Shown here: one piece after another, positions 16,835 through 25,826 of the stretch
Layout of the letters: every line of letters starts with the position of its first letter
Numbering within the stretch: position 1 is the first letter of the stretch
Assembly: GCF_030682845.1 (NCBI RefSeq)
Contig: NZ_JAUXNK010000107.1
Coordinates: 1 to 45,276, forward strand
Origin: Methanolobus sp.
GTDB lineage: Archaea; Halobacteriota; Methanosarcinia; Methanosarcinales; Methanosarcinaceae
Length of the DNA: 45,276 bases
Direction of reading: 5' to 3'
The notes under the pieces: generated by a model
Seen by the model: only the letters and a program-made list of their open reading frames with translations
The model's database searches: none
What the model was told of the DNA's origin: nothing
Position numbers and translations under genes: made by a program

Positions 16835-17548
16835 ATGGATTCGAGATTCAAAAGAGCCCTGATTGAGAGGCTGACAGGGGAGCTTGAAGCTGCAAGGTCA
16901 ATTGATGCAGGAGAAATTGCAGCAGAGATAAAAAATATTGGCTTTTCCTGCCTCATGTGCGGCAGGTGCTGCCGGAGCGAGCATGGAGATAACTCAGTTA
17001 TAGTCAGCCCTGCAGAGATAGAAAATATATGCCTGTACACTGGCCTTGAACACATGTCAGTCGCGCAACCTCCACATGAAAGTTCCAGAGATCTCCGGGA
17101 GAGGCGGACGCTGGAAGAACTTTCAGATATGATAGACATCCAGGGTAATATCCACACTTTCGGCTGGGAACTAGCCCGCAAGAAAAACGGGGACTGCATT
17201 TTTATACAGGATATAGCAGCCGGGAACAAATGTACCACATACCCTGCACGACCTACGCTTTGCAGCACTTATCCATTCTACATAGAAGAAGGAGAGCTGA
17301 GAGTATCGGAATGCGAAGGACTTGGCAAAGAGATAGGGCCGGATGAAAGCCTTGAGCTGGCCAGAAAAGTCATCGCCAGGTACAGAGAGGAACTAAAGGA
17401 AACGATCCTGCTCTACGAGAACTACGAAAGTTTCATAAGTGGACCTGAAAATATTAATAAGGCCATAGAGAATATACGGGAAGGTATTATAAACTACATA
17501 GTACATGACAGCACAGGCAGTCACAGGACTACCCGCAGGATAAGCTGA
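16835..17548 (+). CDS. YkgJ-family cysteine-cluster protein
   Basis: 237 residues with the YkgJ (PF03692-type) metal-chelating arrangement: FSCLMCGRCCRSEHGDNSV near residues 42-60, then GDCIFI, NKCTTYPARPTLCSTYPFY near 132-150, and a last Cys in VSECEG. These proteins are thought to bind Fe-S or zinc; no firm function is known. Flanking segments are charged helices. GGAG lies 9 nt before ATG 16835. The gap to the SLC13 gene is 56 nt, so co-transcription is possible. Confidence 0.85.
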   Translation: MDSRFKRALIERLTGELEAARSIDAGEIAAEIKNIGFSCLMCGRCCRSEHGDNSVIVSPAEIENICLYTGLEHMSVAQPPHESSRDLRERRTLEELSDMIDIQGNIHTFGWELARKKNGDCIFIQDIAAGNKCTTYPARPTLCSTYPFYIEEGELRVSECEGLGKEIGPDESLELARKVIARYREELKETILLYENYESFISGPENINKAIENIREGIINYIVHDSTGSHRTTRRIS

Positions 17549-17588
17549 CAATCATAACATTACAGTATAAAATCACAGACTGATCAAT

Positions 17589-18872
17589 ATGTCCACCAAT
17601 ACTGACCAAGCAATGACGATCTCTGAGAAGATCTTTTCAAAGGCTTCCGGGAAAACGGTAAAAGCCGGAGAATTCGTAATGGCCAACATAGACATGGCAA
17701 TGACCCATGACATCACAGGACCTCTTGCTGTGGAGGGTTTTTACGAGATAATGCGGGAAAAAGAGCAGAAAAAAGTATGGGACCCCAGTAAAATTGTGAT
17801 CCTTTTTGACCACCAGGTACCTGCTGACTCCCTGAACGCCGCTGCAAACCACATCATGCTCAGGAAATTTGCCAAAGAGCAAGGCATAATGAATTATGAT
17901 GTTTATGAGGGCGTGTGTCACCAGGTCATGCCTGAGAAGGGGCATGTCAGGCCCGGAGACCTTGTTGTGGGATCTGACTCGCATACCTGTGCCTACGGTG
18001 CACTTGGTGCATTCTCAACCGGCATTGGATCGACTGACATGGCTGCAGTCTTCGCATCCGGCAAGCTCTGGTTCAGGGTCCCTGAAACGATCAGGTTCGA
18101 AGTCAATGGGAAACTTCCAAAGCATGTGTATTCCAAAGATGTCATACTTCACCTGATAGGCGATGTCGGTGCCGAGGGAGCAAGATATAAGGCTGCAGAG
18201 TATGCAGGCTCAACTGTACAGGACATGCCGATGTCCGAACGCATGACTGTATCCAACATGGCCATTGAGATGGGCGGCAAGGCAGGTATCATCGAGGCGG
18301 ACAAGGTGACAGAGAAGTACCTGCAGGAACGTATCCCGGATTTTAAGCTGGACACGTACTGGAAATCTGATAAGAATGCCACCTCCGAGATAAGGGAATA
18401 TGATGTAAGCAAGCTCGAGCCTCAGGTGGCCTGCCCTCACAATGTAGACAACGTCAAGCCTGTAACAGAAGTGGAAGGCATAAAAGTTGACCAGGTATTT
18501 GTAGGGTCATGTACCAATGGCAGGTTCGAAGATATCGAGATCGTGGCAAAGATGATGGGTGACGAGCCTGTTGCAAAGGGAGTAAGGCTCCTGATAATAC
18601 CGGCCTCAAGGACTGAATATATGAAGGTTCTAAGAGCAGGTTACATCGAGCAGTTCATGGAAGCCGGTGCAATGGTAGAGTCACCCTGTTGCGGACCGTG
18701 CATGGGAGGTTCCTTCGGACTCCTTGGAGATGGCGAGATTGGACTTGCAACATCCAACCGGAATTTCAAAGGCAGAGAGGGAAGCCCACAGTCCTTTGTA
18801 TACCTGAGCTCCCCTGCAACAGCGGCAGCTTCAGCTCTCACGGGAGAGATAACTGACCCAAGAAAGATATGA
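17589..18872 (+). CDS. 3-isopropylmalate dehydratase/homoaconitase large subunit
   Basis: 427 residues, aconitase-superfamily large subunit of the LeuC/HacA type. 4Fe-4S ligands are in [11 protein letters not shown] (about 308) and [10 protein letters not shown] (about 366-375). [32 protein letters not shown] and the C-terminal [19 protein letters not shown] are conserved. It acts with a small subunit that is not in this window. In methanogens two paralogues serve leucine synthesis and the 2-oxosuberate pathway of coenzyme B; the large subunit alone does not tell me which this is, so no symbol is given. An internal ATG at 17613 would also give a normal N-terminus. Confidence 0.92.
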   Translation: MSTNTDQAMTISEKIFSKASGKTVKAGEFVMANIDMAMTHDITGPLAVEGFYEIMREKEQKKVWDPSKIVILFDHQVPADSLNAAANHIMLRKFAKEQGIMNYDVYEGVCHQVMPEKGHVRPGDLVVGSDSHTCAYGALGAFSTGIGSTDMAAVFASGKLWFRVPETIRFEVNGKLPKHVYSKDVILHLIGDVGAEGARYKAAEYAGSTVQDMPMSERMTVSNMAIEMGGKAGIIEADKVTEKYLQERIPDFKLDTYWKSDKNATSEIREYDVSKLEPQVACPHNVDNVKPVTEVEGIKVDQVFVGSCTNGRFEDIEIVAKMMGDEPVAKGVRLLIIPASRTEYMKVLRAGYIEQFMEAGAMVESPCCGPCMGGSFGLLGDGEIGLATSNRNFKGREGSPQSFVYLSSPATAAASALTGEITDPRKI

Positions 18873-18885
18873 GCCCATTGGGCTC
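18871..18885 (+). terminator. short stem-loop at the end of the dehydratase gene
   Basis: GAGCCC (18871-18876), loop ATT, GGGCTC (18880-18885), starting inside the stop codon. There is no U-tract, so it may be a 3'-end protecting structure instead of a terminator. Confidence 0.35.
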
Positions 18886-18914
18886 TATCTGCTTGAGAGA
18901 TACCAAAAAAGATA

Positions 18915-19016
18915 TATCATAAAATTTCTATGATACTTTCAGACGTTGGGATACCAACACATCCCGTCATATTGTGATGGATTACACCAACGTCACCATA
19001 TTACTTTTGATGTGAC
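18915..19016 (+). promoter_or_regulatory. hisE upstream region with several inverted repeats
   Basis: TATCATA/TATGATA (18915-18921 and 18929-18935) forms an operator-like palindrome. GACGTTGG (18942-18949) is complementary to CCAACGTC (18987-18994). GTCAC (18992-18996) can instead pair with GTGAC just before the hisE start. The last two pairings share bases and exclude one another. Confidence 0.35.
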
Positions 19017-19021
19017 CTACC

Positions 19022-19321
19022 ATGCCAGATACTGACCTTTCTATCCTTAATGAGATATACGACATCATAATTGAGCGCAAGAATACGCCAGCTGAGAACT
19101 CTTATGTATGCTCGCTGCTGAACCACAGGAAAGGTATTGACAAGATACTGGAAAAAGTAGGTGAGGAAGCGGTTGAAACGATACTGGCGGCCAAGAATGA
19201 TAATAGGGAAGAGATAATCTATGAGTCAGCCGATCTGCTCTTCCATTTGCTGGTGATGCTTGCGGCAAAAGGGATAGGCCTTGAAGAAATTGCGGAAGAG
19301 TTCAAAAAACGCAGGAAATAG
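19022..19321 (+). CDS. hisE: phosphoribosyl-ATP pyrophosphohydrolase
   Basis: 99 residues; second step of histidine synthesis, hydrolysing phosphoribosyl-ATP to phosphoribosyl-AMP. All-alpha MazG-like fold with the metal-binding acidic helices [13 protein letters not shown] and [17 protein letters not shown]. Length and C-terminus (EEFKKRRK) fit stand-alone HisE. No SD precedes ATG 19022. It is a single gene between the dehydratase gene and a convergent regulator; no other his gene is visible here. Confidence 0.95.
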   Translation: MPDTDLSILNEIYDIIIERKNTPAENSYVCSLLNHRKGIDKILEKVGEEAVETILAAKNDNREEIIYESADLLFHLLVMLAAKGIGLEEIAEEFKKRRK

Positions 19322-19325
19322 AAAA

Positions 19326-19345
19326 GATGTCAGCTTACTGACATC
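19326..19345. terminator. bidirectional stem-loop between hisE and the HTH-CBS gene
   Basis: GATGTCAG, loop CTTA, CTGACATC: a perfect 8-bp stem in the 27-nt space between two convergent genes. Confidence 0.6.
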
Positions 19346-19348
19346 CCA

Positions 19349-20224
19349 TCAGTAAACTGTTAACTCGTGGAATATATCCTTCTTTGAGAGTACTCCTTTT
19401 GGCACTCCCTCAAAGGACACAAGCAAAAAACCGATGTTATGCTTGTCAAATATCTTTACCGCATCATACAAGGAAGTTTCCGAATCTACTGCAATAAGTT
19501 CCTTTGTCATGATGTCCTTCACTCTTGCAGTCATCTTGCCGCTTGCCACAGCATCCCCAATATCGGTGAAAGTTACTATGCCGACTATCTCTCCGTTGTC
19601 TTTTACGGGCGCGCCATGTATTCCATTGTCAACAAGTTTTCTCGCAGTTTCCTGGATAGTGGCATTGATATCAATGAAGATAATGTTCATGCGTGCATAA
19701 TTCTTAACAGGCTTTTTGGGAAGCGAGATCATCTCATTTATGCAAAAAACAAGAGTGTTCTGAGTATCATCCCGCCCGACAATCTCACCGCTTATCACCA
19801 GCTTATTAACAGGCGTGGGACCTATCTGGACTTTATCCCCCTGCTCAAAACCTTTGATACTGCCAAGTACCCGTATGTTGCCGTGACATAGGTCCGGGTG
19901 CCTGACGGTCGTGAAGCTAATCTCGGCTACTGTTGCACCATCCACCTGTTTGTCGTTCCTGAAAAGAGGCACGACGGCTTCATGATCCATAGCCGTGATG
20001 CTGAGGGCCTCATAAGCATCGCCTGTGGCTTTATAGCCCCCTTTGGGACCTGGGACACCTTCGACAAGCCCAAGCACCTTCAGGGATTGCATTTGATTTC
20101 TAACAGTACCTGGATTTCGATTTATAAGTTCAGCGATTTCTTCGCCTTTGACAGCACGATCTTTCTCTCTTTGAAGATTTATTAAAGCTATTAAAATATC
20201 TTTTTGGATAGGAGCTAGCTCCAT
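19349..20224 (-). CDS. HTH regulator with CBS pair
   Basis: 291 residues. The N-terminal winged helix (about 1-75) contains EEIAELINRNPGTVRNQMQSLK, the recognition region. A middle beta-rich part follows. Two CBS motifs lie near 172-225 (MNIIFIDINATIQETARKLV) and 235-290 (VKDIMTKELIAVDSETSLYD). CBS pairs sense adenosyl compounds such as AMP, ATP or SAM, so this is probably an energy- or SAM-responsive transcription factor. ATG 20224 is chosen because GGTGAT puts its core 7 nt upstream; an upstream in-frame start at 20260 lacks support. It is divergent from the NOG1-type gene across an A/T-rich promoter region. Confidence 0.9.
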   Translation of the reverse strand: MELAPIQKDILIALINLQREKDRAVKGEEIAELINRNPGTVRNQMQSLKVLGLVEGVPGPKGGYKATGDAYEALSITAMDHEAVVPLFRNDKQVDGATVAEISFTTVRHPDLCHGNIRVLGSIKGFEQGDKVQIGPTPVNKLVISGEIVGRDDTQNTLVFCINEMISLPKKPVKNYARMNIIFIDINATIQETARKLVDNGIHGAPVKDNGEIVGIVTFTDIGDAVASGKMTARVKDIMTKELIAVDSETSLYDAVKIFDKHNIGFLLVSFEGVPKGVLSKKDIFHELTVY

Positions 20225-20376
20225 TAAATCACCGTTCCCTGGATAATAATAGATACTCAAAAGGGATATATATATTTGTAGTATATCAGATAGATATTAT
20301 TGAAGAATATATTTTCTCAGGGGAGGAACATTAATTTATACGTATAAGTGATTACCCCCCAGCAGGTAAATAAACT

Positions 20377-21381
20377 ATGATATTTGAAAAGATTCACACT
20401 GTCCCTACAGCCGATGAACTGATGGACAAGGCATTCAGAAGGGCGACCCGTGCAATGTCCGGGAAGACCATTTCAGGGAGGGAGACAGCACTCAAGGCAA
20501 ACGAGTCAATGACATTGACCGCTGCCAACATACTAACAGACAATTTGTCAAACGTAGTGCGCCGTTTTCCGAGTTTTGACCATGTCCAGCCGTTCTATTA
20601 CGAACTCGCGGACATACTTATAGGCGTCGACGAACTTCGAAAGGCACTGGGCAGAATAGATTGGGCGAGCACCAAGATACATGAAGTGGCCAGGGACCAT
20701 GTCGGGAAGATGCGCCGCTCAAAAGACCCCATAGTGATAAGGAAACAGGCCTTTGGACGCATGGGATCCATAATGAAGTCCATAGACAAGGAACTACTCT
20801 TGCTGAACGAGGCGCGCAACAAGCTTAGGAAATTGCCTGCGGTACATGATGAGCCTACAATTGTCGTTGCCGGGTATCCTAACATCGGCAAATCCAGTTT
20901 CGTGACAAAAGCCACCGGGGCCACACCTGAGATAGCGCCATACCCATTCACAACAAAAGGCGTGTCCATCGGGCACTTCATGATAGGGAATGAAAGATAT
21001 CAGGTAATGGACACCCCGGGACTGCTTGACAGGCCTATGTCTGAAAGGAACGCAATAGAGTTGCAGGCCATATCTGCACTGAAGCATCTCAAGGCAGTTG
21101 TCCTTTTCATAATAGACCCGACCGAAACATGCGGATACGAGGTAAAGGACCAGGTGAACATGCTCAATGAGGTAAAGCAGCAGTTTCCACTTCCATTGCT
21201 GGTAGTTGCCAACAAATCAGACCTTCCCCAGTTCAGGGATCTGGATATTGCTGACATGAAGATGTCAACGATGACCGGCGACGGGATCCAGCAGGTTATG
21301 GACAGGCTTGTGGCAATGATACAGGAAAAGAAAATAGAAGACGATAGAGCAGCAGAGAATAAAATTGAAGAAGATCAGTAG
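20377..21381 (+). CDS. NOG1-family GTPase
   Basis: 334 residues, archaeal NOG1-type (Obg/TRAFAC) GTPase thought to act in large ribosomal subunit assembly. A long helical N-terminal region (1-155) precedes the G domain: G1 GYPNIGKSS (about 165-173), G2 PYPFTTKG, G3 DTPGLLD (about 212), G4 ANKSD (about 275). It lacks the long eukaryotic C-terminal extension, as other archaeal members do. ATG 20377 follows AGCAGG at 10 nt. Single gene, ended by a hairpin and T-run. Confidence 0.93.
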   Translation: MIFEKIHTVPTADELMDKAFRRATRAMSGKTISGRETALKANESMTLTAANILTDNLSNVVRRFPSFDHVQPFYYELADILIGVDELRKALGRIDWASTKIHEVARDHVGKMRRSKDPIVIRKQAFGRMGSIMKSIDKELLLLNEARNKLRKLPAVHDEPTIVVAGYPNIGKSSFVTKATGATPEIAPYPFTTKGVSIGHFMIGNERYQVMDTPGLLDRPMSERNAIELQAISALKHLKAVVLFIIDPTETCGYEVKDQVNMLNEVKQQFPLPLLVVANKSDLPQFRDLDIADMKMSTMTGDGIQQVMDRLVAMIQEKKIEDDRAAENKIEEDQ

Positions 21382-21413
21382 AGATTAAATCAAATCAATC
21401 TCTTTTGTCTTTT
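21380..21413 (+). terminator. terminator of the NOG1-type gene
   Basis: AGAGATT (21380-21386), 10-nt loop, AATCTCT (21397-21403), then TTTTGTCTTTT. It overlaps the stop codon of the gene and reaches the convergent aminotransferase. Confidence 0.6.
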
Positions 21414-22522
21414 CAAAGCACACTTTCCATAATCTCAAGAGCTCTTTTTATGTCTGCCTGTGATGTGGCGTAGGACAGGCGCATATAGCCTTCTCCGGCG
21501 CTGCCAAAAGCAGTTCCCGGGACTACGACAACACCATTGGAAACGCACTTTTTTACGACTTCCATGTAATTATCAACCTGCGGAAATGCATAGAAAGCAC
21601 CTTTGGGTGGGTCGCACCTCATACCAAGAGAATTAAGGCCCTCTACTATCAGGTCCCTGCGCTGTCTGAATTCCTCGCACATCCGGATAACCGGTTCGAT
21701 AGGACCGTTCAGAGCGGCAACTGCGGCCTTCTGGGCTATGGAGTTGGCGCATGCCTGCACATACTGGTGCACTTTTATCATCTGGTCAACATACTGCTGC
21801 CTTGCAGCAATATAGCCCAGCCTCCAGCCTGTCATTGAGTAGGTCTTGGAGGTCGCATTTATAGTTATGACATTATCCGAGTACTGCGCAGGGCTTACAT
21901 GCTCCCCTTCATAAATGAAATGCTCGTAGACCTCGTCAGAGATAAGTGTAAGACCGTGGTCATCGGCAATTTCTGCAAATGCCTTCATGTCACTCCTGCT
22001 TTGCACGGCACCAGTAGGATTAGCCGGAGAGTTAACGATGAACGCTTTTGTGCGCGGAGTGATTCTTTCCACGACGTCCTCAGGCCTTAAAGAAAGGTCG
22101 TCCCCAAGAGGGACAGGAACAACTTTACCACCCATGATTTCCACAAGGGCATTGTAGGAAACAAAACCGGGGTTCGCAATAAGGACATCATCCCCGGGGT
22201 TCACGAGAGATGCTATGGCCAGTTCCAGCGCTTCCGATGCCCCGGATGTCACTATGACCTCATCTGGGTTGACACTGAAATTATTCTCCCTCTCAAATTT
22301 GGAACTTAATGCCTGCCTGAGTTCAGGAATGCCTGCTCCCTGCGTATAACCCGTGAAACCCTCATTAATGGCATCGATCGCAGCCTGCTTTATATGCTCA
22401 GGCGTATCAAAATCCGGCTGCCCGAGACCAAGGTTTATAGCATTGGACCCTGCAGCTTCGAACATCTTCCGGATACCGGAAATATCTATGTTCAGCACCC
22501 TTTGTGCAAACCTGGTGGTCAT
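21413..22522 (-). CDS. class I/II PLP aminotransferase
   Basis: 369 residues, fold type I aminotransferase of the aspartate-aminotransferase-like archaeal group. Visible are LGLGQPDFDTP, the cofactor segment TSGASEALELA, NSPANPTGA, SDEVYEHFIYEG and the PLP lysine in ATSKTYSMTGWRLGY near residue 223. Substrate could be Asp, Ala or an aromatic amino acid; sequence alone does not decide. ATG 22522 is preferred, with GGGGG 5 nt upstream and 10 nt after the hxlB stop; a longer frame would run back into hxlB. It is the last gene of the unit that starts at the Era-like GTPase or earlier. Confidence 0.9.
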   Translation of the reverse strand: MTTRFAQRVLNIDISGIRKMFEAAGSNAINLGLGQPDFDTPEHIKQAAIDAINEGFTGYTQGAGIPELRQALSSKFERENNFSVNPDEVIVTSGASEALELAIASLVNPGDDVLIANPGFVSYNALVEIMGGKVVPVPLGDDLSLRPEDVVERITPRTKAFIVNSPANPTGAVQSRSDMKAFAEIADDHGLTLISDEVYEHFIYEGEHVSPAQYSDNVITINATSKTYSMTGWRLGYIAARQQYVDQMIKVHQYVQACANSIAQKAAVAALNGPIEPVIRMCEEFRQRRDLIVEGLNSLGMRCDPPKGAFYAFPQVDNYMEVVKKCVSNGVVVVPGTAFGSAGEGYMRLSYATSQADIKRALEIMESVL

Positions 22523-22532
22523 AGCATCCCCC

Positions 22533-23150
22533 TTACTCGATATTGGTATGTCTTGATTTGAGATCAGCTTCCGATGCACCTGTTATGTAAATGAGCTCCG
22601 CGATCACCGCATCAAGAAAAACGCTGGCAGAGGTCTCAAAAGAAGTACCCAGCGGCGTGAGGTATGTGTATTCACCGCGCATGTGGCGTTCCAGATAGCC
22701 GCCGACGTCATCCTTAGTCCTTCCGGGAAGCACTACTGCAACATCAGCAAGGTTGCCCAGTTTTGAATCCTTGTTGGAGGTTATCGCTATAACGGTAGCA
22801 CCTATATCCTTGGCAACTTTCCCAAGGTCTGATACAGAGCGGGTCTGTCCTGAGCCAGATATAGCAACTACAGCATCCTCTGTGCTGACAGCAGGAGTGG
22901 TTGTTTCACCTACCACGTGGGAAGAAAGCCCAAGATGCATGAGCCTCATGGCAAAGGCTCTCCCGACCAGGCCGGACCTTCCCGCACCCAGTACAAATAT
23001 ACGCCTTGCCTTCAGGAGCGCCGCAAGCATCTGCTTGATGGACTCGTCATCGAGTTCTTGTGCAACCCTTTCAAGGTGATGGGCCATAAGCAATATAGAG
23101 GATTTAAGATGATAACATTCTGTACACTCACTAGTATTTTCTTCTGCCAT
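22533..23150 (-). CDS. hxlB: 6-phospho-3-hexuloisomerase
   Basis: 205-residue SIS-domain protein. It interconverts arabino-3-hexulose 6-phosphate and fructose 6-phosphate. In archaea this reaction, run with hexulose-phosphate synthase, supplies pentose phosphates. Typical blocks are IFVLGAGRSGLVGRAFAMRL, VAISGSGQTRSV, AITSNKDSKL and the C-terminal TPLGTSFETSASVFLDAV. ATG 23150 lies 11 nt after GAGG; a longer frame to 23183 would overlap the preceding gene. The synthase partner is not in the window. It sits in the Era/DUF2073 operon. Confidence 0.9.
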   Translation of the reverse strand: MAEENTSECTECYHLKSSILLMAHHLERVAQELDDESIKQMLAALLKARRIFVLGAGRSGLVGRAFAMRLMHLGLSSHVVGETTTPAVSTEDAVVAISGSGQTRSVSDLGKVAKDIGATVIAITSNKDSKLGNLADVAVVLPGRTKDDVGGYLERHMRGEYTYLTPLGTSFETSASVFLDAVIAELIYITGASEADLKSRHTNIE

Positions 23151-23179
23151 AATAAGGAACACCTCACAAATCGATCTGA

Positions 23180-23689
23180 TCAATCATAATGTTTGTCTTT
23201 CACATCTTCCTTATAGTTGATGTTTTTTATCTTCCAGCCTTCGATGCTGCTGAGCTCCTCATACAGGCGCATGATGTCAGAGTCATCGCCGGTCCAGTAG
23301 CAGTCCACGACGATGTCCTCCTTCTTAAGTCCTCTGCTTATCGAGCTCGCAAGAGCAAATAAAGCTTTTTTGCTTGCGAAAGGAATGTTAAACGTTGTCC
23401 TGTATCCATCTTTTGACCTTGCATAGGATACCAGTACATACCCGTTGCTCTCATAATCCGTGATCTCATCGAAATCACAGACCACTTCGAGCTCATGCAC
23501 GGCTGATTGATCGATCCCGGACATGCCAAGGAGTATCTGGCCAATCACAATGTCGGGCACCTGGCGCCCGAACCATATAGAGATTTTACCGTATGTACAT
23601 ACCACATTCACATCATCCCTTCCCATTTCAAAGGAAGACAGGGAAAGATGAGGAGATATCAGAGTTCCTTTGTCTTCTTTTATCCGCAT
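23180..23689 (-). CDS. unknown protein in the Era-like/DUF2073 operon
   Basis: 169 residues, soluble, mixed alpha/beta. It begins MRIKEDKGTLISPHLSLSSFEM, has alternating hydrophobic strands (VNVVCTYGKISIWFG, GYVLVSYARSK) and ends in KEDVKDKHYD. I do not recognise a family. The start is taken at ATG 23689, which follows the DUF2073 stop with a 13-nt gap; a further start at 23728 would overlap that gene. Conservation with its neighbours would have to be checked. Confidence 0.75.
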   Translation of the reverse strand: MRIKEDKGTLISPHLSLSSFEMGRDDVNVVCTYGKISIWFGRQVPDIVIGQILLGMSGIDQSAVHELEVVCDFDEITDYESNGYVLVSYARSKDGYRTTFNIPFASKKALFALASSISRGLKKEDIVVDCYWTGDDSDIMRLYEELSSIEGWKIKNINYKEDVKDKHYD

Positions 23690-23702
23690 TAAATTCACGC
23701 AA

Positions 23703-24068
23703 TTATTTATGTGTCGAGATGAGAGCACTTATCATGTTGCGATCTTTCCTGAGAGTCTTTAGCTGGTCCGCAGGCCCTATCACCGTCAATCGTGACTTGA
23801 TGGTGTTCTTCTTTAAGAGCCTTCCGAAAATAGATGTGTCCACTTCGGCAGGATAACTTTCCATCTCTATACCCGAGAAACCATCCGGCTCGATAAGTGT
23901 CATAGTCATTTCAATGAGGCTTGCTTCCTCCGCGGGGCTTAAACCCTTCTCAAGGACAAGGATCTTACCTTCCCTGACCTCATCGATAATGAACCTGACC
24001 TTTTCAACAGGTGCCATTTCTGCAAGCCTGTGCTCTGAGATAAGATCCATCTGAAAACCCTGCATCAT
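23703..24068 (-). CDS. DUF2073 protein
   Basis: 121 residues, conserved archaeal DUF2073 type: MDLISEHRLAEMAPVEKVRFIIDEV, GKILVLEKGLSPAEEASLIEMTM, and a C-terminal half around RLTVIGPADQLKTL. In archaea this family usually follows an Era-like GTPase gene, as it does here, so the two likely form a functional pair, perhaps in ribosome work. ATG 24068 is chosen; GTG 24074 would overlap the GTPase stop, and GGGTGA lies at the junction, which suggests coupled translation. No biochemical role is known to me. Confidence 0.85.
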   Translation of the reverse strand: MMQGFQMDLISEHRLAEMAPVEKVRFIIDEVREGKILVLEKGLSPAEEASLIEMTMTLIEPDGFSGIEMESYPAEVDTSIFGRLLKKNTIKSRLTVIGPADQLKTLRKDRNMISALISTHK

Positions 24069-24070
24069 GC

Positions 24071-24706
24071 TCACCCAAACCTCTTTGCAATCTCTTCATA
24101 TAAAGTATCTATGTTCTTTCCTTCAAGGGCAGATATGGACACCATCGGATGTTGAGGGAACGCATCCCTGATCGTCGAAGCGGATGCATTTGGCAGGTCC
24201 ACCTTATTGGCTGCTATAAGGAGGGGAAGATTGCGGGCTTCCATGTTGCCTATAACTGTGACATTGACCTGCGTGAAGGGATCTTCTGTTGCATCCATTA
24301 CAAGAATGACACCATCAAGGTTATCGAGCCATTTGACAGCTTCTATGACACCCTCGGTAGCTTCTTTTGCGCGCCTCTTGGATTCATTCTCATCCATGCC
24401 CTGTTCCATGAACTCATGGAAATCGATCTTTGTGGCAAGTCCGGGAGTATCTATGATATCAAGGGTGATTGAACCGCCGTTGGCCTTTATGGTCACACCT
24501 TCCCTGCGTCTTGCACGTCTTGTTTCATGGGCGATATGGGAGACTGAGCCCATGGCATCTCCTGTCCAGTCCCTGAGGATCCTGTTTGCAAGAGTGGTTT
24601 TACCTGCATTTGGGGGACCATATATTCCAATACGCGCATTCTGCTTTTTGAATACTTTCTTAAAGAGGTCTGCAAAGTTCCTTCTTATCTTTTTTATTAC
24701 ACCCAT
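24071..24706 (-). CDS. Era-like GTPase
   Basis: 211 residues, TRAFAC-class GTPase of the archaeal Era-like group. The basic N-terminal helix (KKIRRNFADLFKKVFKKQ) could touch RNA or membrane. G1 is GPPNAGKTT (about 29-37), G3 DTPG (about 85), G4 ANKVD (about 164) and SALEG forms G5. No KH domain is present, unlike bacterial Era. GGAGG lies 6 nt before ATG 24706. It is followed directly by DUF2073. A role in ribosome or translation is inferred from family resemblance. Confidence 0.9.
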   Translation of the reverse strand: MGVIKKIRRNFADLFKKVFKKQNARIGIYGPPNAGKTTLANRILRDWTGDAMGSVSHIAHETRRARRREGVTIKANGGSITLDIIDTPGLATKIDFHEFMEQGMDENESKRRAKEATEGVIEAVKWLDNLDGVILVMDATEDPFTQVNVTVIGNMEARNLPLLIAANKVDLPNASASTIRDAFPQHPMVSISALEGKNIDTLYEEIAKRFG

Positions 24707-24827
24707 TCATTCCCTCCAGAGGTGGATGACTCGAATTTTTCGAATGTTTTTCTACTATAAACAATCATTGGAATATAATTGTTATTATATGACTGTAGCA
24801 ATAATAGTTACCAGAGGTTGCTGGCAA

Positions 24828-25826
24828 TTACTTTAGTCTTGCCATTGAAGAATTGATAGCGATTTCCGCCACATTTGCACCGTAGTCAGCAGTCCTGTCA
24901 ATACTGTCCACTACTATACCTAGGGCAACTATGGTTTCATGGGATTCAAGCTTAAGGCTTGCCTCATTGAGCCGGGTCAGCAGTGGTGCCATTTTTGCAA
25001 CCCTATCAATAACCTGGTTGGCAAGATCTACATCAAAACCATATAATGAATCGATAGCATCTTCCACGATCTTTCTTGAGAGGTCGCTTGTCTTTTCGAT
25101 CATATCCATTATATCATCCGGTATAGGATGCTTTAAAGAGAATGTTACCCTGGCAATCTTGCGTGCATGGTCAGCGATGCGCTCAATAGGACCTGCCGCC
25201 ATCCTGAGATCGTGGTACTCGTCTATCGACGCTTCCGAAACATCAGGGAGCTTGGCACCCCTTAGAACTGCACGATATTGTTTTGCAGTCAGAAGGAACA
25301 AACGGTCTACATCGTCGTCCCTGTGGTCAACGTCTAGTGCCAGGTCAGTATCGAGGGTCTTGATAGCCCTTATAGCATCCATGTGCATGGAATTTGAGAT
25401 GAGGAACATTCTCCGCACGCTTTTTTTGATGGATATCTCGTCGGGATTGAGCAGATCCTGAATAACCACTTTCTTTGCAGTTTCCTCTATGATCTCCGGA
25501 CCGATAAGCTTGTAGCACATTTCCCGGATGATGCTCTTCTGATCCGAAAGGATGCGATCGGCTTTGATCTCGATAATGTCAGAGCCTACAAGATAGGCAG
25601 CTATGATGTCGCGCTTGAGGACATCACCCATTCTTCCGGTTACATCTATCTGGCATTTTTTTACAGGAGGGGCATCATGGACCGGGTCGATCACTAGTTT
25701 CCCATCAGGTTGCGGATACAGGCTAACCCTGCTGCCAGTTTTGATCCCTACTTTATCCGCCCATGGCTTTGGAAGGGAAATAATATATGTGGAACCACCC
25801 GTTTGCTGAACTTTTCTCGTCTCTAT
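24828..25826 (-). CDS. AbrB-PhoU phosphate regulator with ATA start
   Basis: 332 residues if begun at ATA 25826. The N-terminal SpoVT/AbrB-like DNA-binding segment is VQQTGGSTYIISLPKPW (residues 6-22) and runs to LYPQPDGKLVIDP. A PhoU-like helical region follows (about 115-330) with DLRMAAGPIERIADHARKI and VDSIDRTADYGANVAEIA. Such proteins tune phosphate uptake in archaea. The AbrB segment is plainly coding, yet the in-frame TGA at 25838-25836 is followed only by GGG, ATT, ATA, ATA. ATA 25826 lies 7 nt after GAGG and gives the expected (M)ETRKVQ start. GTG 25694 would remove the DNA-binding part. Confidence 0.85.
   Translation of the reverse strand: METRKVQQTGGSTYIISLPKPWADKVGIKTGSRVSLYPQPDGKLVIDPVHDAPPVKKCQIDVTGRMGDVLKRDIIAAYLVGSDIIEIKADRILSDQKSIIREMCYKLIGPEIIEETAKKVVIQDLLNPDEISIKKSVRRMFLISNSMHMDAIRAIKTLDTDLALDVDHRDDDVDRLFLLTAKQYRAVLRGAKLPDVSEASIDEYHDLRMAAGPIERIADHARKIARVTFSLKHPIPDDIMDMIEKTSDLSRKIVEDAIDSLYGFDVDLANQVIDRVAKMAPLLTRLNEASLKLESHETIVALGIVVDSIDRTADYGANVAEIAINSSMARLK

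Noticed and set aside
24828-25694. GTG 25694 as start of the AbrB-PhoU gene
   Set aside because: The coding AbrB segment continues upstream of it, so this start would cut off the DNA-binding part.
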